Assembly: GCF_030463535.1 (NCBI RefSeq)
Contig: NC_132892.1
Location: 33,162,932-33,226,931 of the forward strand
Length of the DNA: 64,000 bases
Reading direction: 5' to 3'
Origin: Salminus brasiliensis
Taxonomy: Eukaryota > Chordata > Actinopteri > Characiformes > Bryconidae
Part shown: piece after piece, positions 57,044 to 64,000 of the stretch
Numbering within the stretch: position 1 is the first letter of the stretch
How the letters are laid out: the number at the start of each line of letters is the position of its first letter
The notes under the pieces: generated by a model
What the model was told of the DNA's origin: nothing
The model's input: only the letters and a program-made list of their open reading frames with translations
Databases searched by the model: none
Translations under genes and position numbers: made by a program

Positions 57044-58334
57044 GGACAGAATGCTTAACGTAGATACAGGGAGGCTTTAAAGTGCTTAAAGTTATTTGTG
57101 GTTAAAGGGCAGTTGCTGGTTATTTTGAATAGCTGGGCTTTGGGAAAAAGACAAAAAAAAAACATTAAAGACAACTGGCCTTAAACCTAGAGGTTTAAAT
57201 ATATAATAATTTGCAGCATAATCTTAAGCATTCTGTCGGTTATTAGGGCTCACTTGCAGTTTTGCTACTTAAACCACAGAGTGCAAAGAGCTGGTTGAGC
57301 TTCATAAGTGAGTGGGCTGAGAGGTGACAACTGTTAAAACATTACATGTTTACAACACTATAAACAGGACAATAAAAATGAATTAGAGTTACATTTAAAC
57401 ATGACATTCAATGTATAATAAGGTTGCTAGATGTCCCAATGATGGGTGACCATTGGGTCACCGTGGGGTAAATATTAATAATAATAATTAAATCATTACT
57501 ATACAATTTCGGCATATATGACTGGGTTTGCAGCAAATATAGAACCTTAAATGAAAGTGATTGTAGGTGATTAAACCAAAAACTTTTTTAAAGTTTATAT
57601 TTTATATCAATTTCTGAAAAGTCCAGTAAACTGCAATTCCTTTTTTTCAGTTTGCATATTAACATTAGTCATATTTTATGACATTGGTCCGGAGCCATAC
57701 TGTAATGCAGCCTTGCTCAATGTGCCAATGCTTACACTGTATTGTAATAGACAACCATAGCAAAAAAATATCCTATCATCAACAAAGAAAATGCAGGATT
57801 CATATAATAAAACCCAACCAAAATTGTGAAAACACAAAAAAGATTCACAAAAAAAAAAAAAAAAAAAACAACCAAGAGCTTTCCCCAGGGATGAATCTGC
57901 TTGTGACACATGGCACTCAAATCAGACAGTAGTAGAGTCAAAATAGGAAAAGGAACACAGCAAACATGAAAACTGAACCGTCAAGCATCCTAGGCTAAAG
58001 TATGGCAAACCTACAACCACAGCATTCAGGCAAAGTGTTTAAAAAACATGTATACTCAGTAAAATGTGATTTTGGCTTTTTGGCTGCTGATTGGATCCCA
58101 AGACTGGCATACATACACTCATGTCTTTCAAGGTGACAATAACACATCATCAAACTATGACAGGATGCTCGTGAGTAGTATATATTTAGTACAAAACTCA
58201 TATTTATTTATTCCCAATCTAAGTTAGACTGTCTAGCATGATTTGGAGAGTTCAATAACAGCACATCATTTGCCACCAGAACAGTTAGGAATATATATAT
58301 ATATATAGAAAGGAAACGTTGAAAGGAAACTTAC

Positions 58335-58354
58335 CTTGATGTACTGAGTCTCAT
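58335..58354 (-). promoter_or_regulatory. candidate alternative first exon 3
   Basis: Minus strand ATGAGACTCAGTACATCAAG followed by the donor GTAAGT; in frame with the leader exon at 53664. TGTGGTTA (58395-58402) followed by AAATGCAGTCTG lies 41 bp upstream. The strongest of the candidates by donor and context. Confidence 0.45.
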
Positions 58355-59248
58355 CAACTTAGTGGATACACCCAGTGAAGGCAGAAGCTTCACTTGTGGT
58401 TAAAATGCAGTCTGAACTGGTTTCAACCAGCTCACGATAGACTTTGCTATGAAATCAACTGCTCTCTTTTAAGGCTAAATGACCTGCTGGTTTTTCTTCC
58501 TACTTGAAAGTTGCTTACTCTTTCTTATAACATGTTTATTGTACGAATTAGAAAAATGAATAAAAAGATTAACTAACAATTTTTGGTCAACAAGACAGAC
58601 TTTTCCTGTTTAATTATTTGTACATCAAATTAAGGTAGAACTCTTAAACCCTATAAAGTCACTGGACACCACACATTCCTACCCATTTACTTACTTAATT
58701 TATAAATGTTTATTTATTTGATAAGATCATTTCTATCCAGCCAATTAAGGTGGACAGGACTTAATCATTGAAATATCATCATCATAATCAACACATTATT
58801 AAAAGGCACTCTCAGAGGGATGGTGAATATAGAGGTTTTTATTCTGTGAAAGGAAAAATCCCACACCATCTGGATCTCATAAATAGGCATGCTTTGTAAT
58901 GTTTTGTCATTATTTAACCAGATGATTCACCACTGCCCTGACCTACACGATCCAAACATTTTGGCACCATGAAAACAAATTATTGGTTCAATTGTTCCCT
59001 ACCATTGTTGAGATATACATGGATTTATTTCCGCACTGGTCTCTATAAGCTTTTTTACTAAATGAAAAATTGTAAAATGCAATGCTCAAACATAAAATGG
59101 AAGTTTTCTAACTGTGGGTGTGCAAAGTGTGATACAGATAGTAAAATTAAGTGGAATAAGATTTTGGTTTTGTAGTCTTTGTAAATAAATAAATAAATAA
59201 ATAAATAATTATCATCACCCAACTTTACTGATCTGAGACCCACTCCAT

Positions 59249-59423
59249 AGTGGCAGTGGTGGCTCAGCAGTAAGAACACTGGGTTATGAATGATTAGGTT
59301 GTGGGTTCAATACCCGATAAGTTGCCACTGTTCGGCTCTTCGGGCCCTTCACCCTCTCCTCAGGTACTTCTCTGGGCACATGTGCTCACTGTCACTTGGG
59401 TGTGTGTTTACTGCATGGATGGT
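59249..59423 (+). repeat. tRNA-SINE inside duplication copy 2
   Basis: Identical in layout to 55951-56125; carried along by the duplication rather than inserted separately. Confidence 0.8.
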
Positions 59424-60324
59424 GTCGGACATCTGTTCCAAATTATCGTCATGAGAAAAAAGGATTTGCAGTCTATTAAAAAAAAGGCTTCAAGTATATT
59501 TAATTTGATCACACAGGTCTTTCAATTCATGTTCTGTATTTGCTGCACACCCAGTCATACATCTTAATCGATTGTTAGTTTATCATTATTGGAACATCTA
59601 ACAACTTTATCATACATCACATTTCATGTGCAAATACAAATCTAATTTATACTAAATATATCGACATATCTTTATGCATAGAGTAGTGTAAACATTTATA
59701 GTGTTATAGTCTGTCACCACTCCACCCACTCACTTGTGAAACTGGCCTAGTGTTAATACAAGTCGTTCTGTGCGAAGTGGCAAGACAGCAAATGCACCCA
59801 ACAGAAGCTGACCGACAGAAATGCTTGTAAGCAATTGTGCTGCAAAGAAAGCTGTTTTCAACATTTAGCAAACAGTTGAAACAACCAGACTCACTTTAAC
59901 CGCAGAAACCTGAAAGCACTCTAATCAGCTCTAGAGATTCCAATGATAACGGCCAGCAGAAGTAGTGTGATTCTTTCTACCCGTCTTAAAAGTGAGGCTT
60001 TGCAGGATTTACTGCATGTATAGTGGCAGTGCTAATCACTTTATACTCTTGATTTACTCTTTATACTCTTGAGTCGCACAGCACATTTGCCAGTATTAGT
60101 TTTTAATTCAAGTGTAACACATTTACCACTGAAACATTTGCTATCATTTAATATCACAAAATGCAAAGACATTTCAGACAAGCCATTCAGACTCTTAGTC
60201 AGAACTGTGGCTACTAAGACTGTTGAGATTTTCAAAGCATTTCACTGCTAGTTGAATTGGGTTTGACTATGAATGTGATCAATAAAACTTTGAACTCTGA
60301 CTTCCATTTAAAATTTACACTTAC

Positions 60325-60341
60325 CATGTACCAAGTCTCAT
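60325..60341 (-). promoter_or_regulatory. candidate alternative first exon 4 (copy of exon 2)
   Basis: Duplicate of 57027-57043 with the same ATG, donor and upstream RUNX-type element. Confidence 0.35.
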
Positions 60342-61586
60342 GGACAGAATGCTTAACGTAGATACAGGGAGGCTTTAAAGTGCTTAAAGTTATTTGTGGT
60401 TAAAGGGCAGTTGCTGGTTATTTTGAATAGCTGGGCTTTGGGAAAAAGACAAAAAAAAAACATTAAAGACAACTGGCCTTAAACCTAGAGGTTTAAATAT
60501 ATAATAATTTGCAGCATAATCTTAAGCATTCTGTCGGTTATTAGGGCTCACTTGCAGTTTTGCTACTTAAACCACAGAGTGCAAAGAGCTGGTTGAGCTT
60601 CATAAGTGAGTGGGCTGAGAGGTGACAACTGTTAAAACATTACATGTTTACAACACTATAAACAGGACAATAAAAATGAATTAGAGTTACATTTAAACAT
60701 GACATTCAATGTATAATAAGGTTGCTAGATGTCCCAATGATGGGTGACCATTGGGTCACCGTGGGGTAAATATTAATAATAATAATTAAATCATTACTAT
60801 ACAATTTCGGCATATATGACTGGGTTTGCAGCAAATATAGAACCTTAAATGAAAGTGATTGTAGGTGATTAAACCAAAAACTTTTTTAAAGTTTATATTT
60901 TATATCAATTTCTGAAAAGTCCAGTAAACTGCAATTCCTTTTTTTCAGTTTGCATATTAACATTAGTCATATTTTATGACATTGGTCCGGAGCCATACTG
61001 TAATGCAGCCTTGCTCAATGTGCCAATGCTTACACTGTATTGTAATAGACAACCATAGCAAAAAAATATCCTATCATCAACAAAGAAAATGCAGGATTCA
61101 TATAATAAAACCCAACCAAAATTGTGAAAACACAAAAAAGATTCACAAAAAAAAAAAAAAAAAAACAACCAAGAGCTTTCCCCAGGGATGAATCTGCTTG
61201 TGACACATGGCACTCAAATCAGACAGTAGTAGAGTCAAAATAGGAAAAGGAACACAGCAAACATGAAAACTGAACCGTCAAGCATCCTAGGCTAAAGTAT
61301 GGCAAACTTACAACCACAGCATTCATGCAAAGTGTTTAAAAAACATGTATACTCAGTAAAATGTGATTTGGGCTTTTTGGCTGCTGATTGGATCCCCAAG
61401 ACTGGCATACATACACTCATGTCTTTCAAGGTGACAATAACACATCATCAAACTATGACAGGATGCTCGTGAGTAGTATAGATTTAGTACAAAACTCATA
61501 TTTATTTATTCCCAATCTAAGTTAGACTGTCTAGCATGATTTGGAGAGTTCAATAACAGCACATCATTTGCCACCAGAACAGTTAG

Positions 61587-61588
<2 letters not shown>

Positions 61589-61649
<61 letters not shown>
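61589..61649. repeat. (AT)n microsatellite, expanded in copy 2
   Basis: About 61 bp of AT against about 16 bp at 58291-58306 in copy 1: the main length difference between the two copies. Confidence 0.95.
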
Positions 61650-61652
<3 letters not shown>

Positions 61653-61676
61653 AGGAAACGTTGAAAGGAAACTTAC

Positions 61677-61696
61677 TTTGATGTACTGAGTCTCAT
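61677..61696 (-). promoter_or_regulatory. candidate alternative first exon 5 (copy of exon 3)
   Basis: Duplicate of 58335-58354, but the last exon base before the GTAAGT donor is A instead of G, which weakens the splice site and would change one codon. Confidence 0.35.
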
Positions 61697-62523
61697 CAAC
61701 TTAGTGGATACACCCAGTGAAGGCAGAAGCTTCACTTGTGGTTAAAATGCAGTCTGAACTGGTTTCAACCAGCTCACGATAGACTTTGCTATGAAATCAA
61801 CTGCTCTCTTTTAAGGCTAAATGACCTGCTGGTTTTTCTTCCTACTTGAAAGTTGCTTACTCTTTCTTATAACATGTTTATTGTACAAATTAGAAAAATG
61901 AATAAAAAGATTAACTAACAATTTTTGGTCAACAAGACAGACTTTTCCTGTTTAATTATTTGTACATCAAATTAAGGTAGAACTCTTAAACCCTATAAAG
62001 TCACTGGACACCACACATTCCCACCCATTTACTTACTTAATTTATAAATGTTTATTTATTTGATAAGATCATTTCTATCCAGCCAATTAAGGTGGACAGG
62101 ACTTAATCATTGAAATATCATCATCATAATCAACACATTATTAAAAGGCACTCTCAGAGGGATGGTGAATATAGAGGTTTTTATTCTGTGAAAGGGAAAA
62201 TCCCACACCAGCTGGATCTCATAAATAGGCATGCTTTGTAATGTTTTGTCATTATTTAACCAGATGATTCACCACTGCCCTGACCTACACGATCCAAACA
62301 TTTTGGCACCATGAAAACAAATTATTGGTTCAATTGTTCCCTACCATTGTTGAGATATACATGGATTTATTTCCGCACTGGTCTCTATAAGCTTTTTTAC
62401 TAAATGAAAAATTGTAAAATGCAATGCTCAAACATAAAATGGGAGTTTTCTAACTGTGGGTGTGCAAAGTGTGATACATATAGTAAAATTAAGTGGAATA
62501 AGATTTTGGTTTTGTAGTCTTTG

Positions 62524-62825
62524 ATAATTATCCACTGTACGTGAAAATAATGCTGACACATTTGTGCCATGCCTGGTTCTAAAGTTACAATGCAAGGTAA
62601 GCAAAAGTGAAAGCAAAGTTACAAGAAGTGATAAAAGAAGAAAAAACTTTGAAGCTTATGTTGTTAAGTGTACTCTGACCCCCCTAAAGGTGCATCAACC
62701 AAATGCACCAAAACAAGGGGAAAAAAAAAAAAAAAAAACATCACCCTCAGGGGCTCAGGGCTCTAAAGCCTAACCCAGCCTGAAAGGAGTCCCATAAGAG
62801 GCTAGGGCTCCCCAGGAAGATCCAA
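62524..62825. other. short spacer, nothing recognised
   Basis: Contains a poly-A stretch near 62720-62738 followed by GC-richer sequence leading into the gag remnant. The plus-strand open frame here is not convincing. Confidence 0.4.
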
Positions 62826-62829
62826 AGCT

Positions 62830-63309
62830 CCAGCCTAGTCCAGAGCATCTATAAATGAGTCTGGAGCAGGCGACCTGGGAGCCATAACTGGAGCAGGAAC
62901 CTTGGACTTCTTATCCGGCCTGCAGACCTCCTGCTGGGCACTTGGTGGCACTGTGGACTTCCTATTCTCTATCTCCCTGGTGACCCAGGGCCTGGCCTGA
63001 GAGTGGTACAACCCCCTTCCTTGGAAAGTCTCCTCTGGATTAAACACAGACTCAAAGAGGTCCCAAAACAGGCTAAAGATGTGAGCAGCCTAGCTATGGT
63101 GACCATATACCTGAACCGCCCAGTCCAAGGCAGACCCTTGTAGAAGTAGGACTATAAAACCTACTTTGCCTTCCTCTGACTGGAACAACCCAGACATGTG
63201 GGCCAGATAGCTCAGGCACTCACCTCTAAACACTCACTGCTGCGGGTCCCCACTGAAAAAGCAAGGGTACACAGGTGGTGAAGAGATGGACTTTGTAGGT
63301 GGAGTCTTC
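62830..63309 (-). pseudogene. Ty3/gypsy-type gag remnant
   Basis: On the minus strand broken frames resemble fish LTR-retrotransposon gag: a GTRSSECLEV start, then LSYLAHMSGLFQSEEGKV, VLLLQGSALDWAV, FSLFWDLFESVFNPEE and a basic, proline-rich end with a stop near 62835. Stops and a frameshift lie between the segments. It follows an LTR directly, as gag should. Not functional. Confidence 0.65.
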
Positions 63310-63589
63310 TGTGACAAAGAGATTGAGGCAGACCACATGTGCAAAAGGACTTTATTAGGGCTAAGGCAAAACTCATGGTCAGGGGTCAAAACACAGGCAG
63401 GCAAGTATCATCAATGGCAAATCTATACTCCAGTAGCACAAAAAAAGCACACAAAACAGGGGAGCTTAAGTGGAGTCCTAATCAGTCCAGTAAATGGACT
63501 ACACCCTGTGTGCCTGGAACTGGTGAGAGGCAGAGCCCATCCCCTTTTGCATGGACTCCCCCCTGAGGCCAGCAGAGGGAGACATTACA
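63310..63589 (-). mobile_element. LTR of the gag-bearing retroelement, minus orientation
   Basis: On the minus strand it begins TGTAATGTCTCCCTCTGCTG and ends CTCTTTGTCACA, so it has TG...CA ends. An AATAAA with GTCCTTTTGC after it lies near the end. The gag remnant lies on its 3' side, so this is the 5' LTR of a truncated element. Confidence 0.65.
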
Positions 63590-63784
63590 GCTATGAATAA
63601 ACTGCGTTTATGCAGGCCAGTTTGCCTGCTTTTTTTTCCCCCTAACCTAATTAGTCTTTCATAATAAGACTTGTTTGTTACTAGGCATAGCAAAAATAAC
63701 TAGATCGAAAATGACAGAATTTAATAATTCCAAAAATAATTGTTGAATAGTTGCATGTTGAACACCCTGAGCATGAGGAGCTGC

Positions 63785-64000
63785 TAAATTGCAACAAAAG
63801 AGACAAATGTATTGGGACATCAAATCATTCAGTTTTTCTTCTTAAATAAAGGGTATTAAAAAGTTGACAAGAGCTTTAGTAAGTCAGGATGTATGATGAT
63901 CATCACCACCCCACCTCATCCCCAACTCACCAACTCATCCCAAAAGTATTGGATGAAGCTCCACCACCGTCATTCCAGAGAACACAGTTCTTCCACTGCT
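63785..64000 (+). mobile_element. MITE family copy 6, cut by the window edge
   Basis: GTATTGGGACATCAAATCAT, TCAGGATGTATGATGATCAT, CAAAAGTATTGGATGAAGCT, CATTCCAGAGAACACAGTTC, TTCCACTGCT; runs off the right edge. Confidence 0.65.

Larger units (their letters stand above)
55911..59181. repeat. 3.3-kb tandem duplication, copy 1
   Basis: Nearly base-for-base identical to 59209-62523 with a constant offset of 3298 bp until an AT microsatellite changes it. Contains a SINE and two candidate first exons. Only scattered single-base differences are seen (for example near 58003, 58026 and 58066). Confidence 0.93.
59209..62523. repeat. 3.3-kb tandem duplication, copy 2
   Basis: Second copy, 44 bp longer at its end because of a longer AT run at 61589-61649 (copy 1 has about 16 bp there). 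The right border reads GTAGTCTTTG, then ATAATTATCC, which shares ATAATTATC with the left border of the unit. Confidence 0.93.

Overview
The window looks like nuclear DNA of an otophysan (probably characiform-like) teleost. Genes are split into small exons with GT-AG introns, AT-rich spacers are full of di-, tri- and tetranucleotide microsatellites, and the interspersed repeats are of fish type: a decayed Tc1-like transposon, tRNA-derived SINEs, 3' ends of an L2-like LINE, Tc1-ended MITEs and LTR fragments. The species assignment is an inference from repeat style and cannot be proved here.

Left third (about 0.4-21.7 kb, minus strand): two tandem adhesion GPCR genes of the ADGRE (EMR/CD97-like) type. 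The left one is cut by the window edge and shows a signal peptide, a D8C (GP2/uromodulin-type) domain, an EGF-like exon and a 17-nt microexon. The right one is seen from start codon to stop codon in 16 exons: signal peptide, fibronectin type II domain, D8C domain, GAIN domain, GPS site and seven-helix part. No EGF exon is visible in it, and joining the exons that flank the gap creates a stop codon.

Middle (about 26.9-40.9 kb, plus strand): three CD300/pIgR-like (CMRF35-like) single-V-domain receptors with identical six-exon layout. Their tails are built from a 42-nt repeat that places a YxxL-type motif every 14 residues. All three share an AGGAAGTGGTTGA element about 165-185 bp before the start codon. 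Broken relatives lie between them: a detached tail exon near 31.2 kb and a CD22-like V exon with a stop near 32.7 kb.

Right-middle (about 41.1-53.7 kb): two CD22/Siglec-like receptors placed tail to tail. The plus-strand gene (V domain, two Ig domains, TM, tail) follows a multiplied upstream region that contains exon-1-like sequence and a solo LTR with a clear target-site duplication. The minus-strand gene (three Ig domains, TM, two ITIM-like motifs) has a one-base frame break in its TM exon.

Right end (about 55.5-64 kb): an array of five candidate first exons for the minus-strand CD22-like gene, four of them inside a nearly identical 3.3-kb tandem duplication, then a minus-strand LTR with gag remnant and a MITE running off the edge. 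Taken together this is a leukocyte-receptor cluster: adhesion GPCRs plus paired-type Ig receptors, with exons, tails and promoters being copied, lost and decayed.
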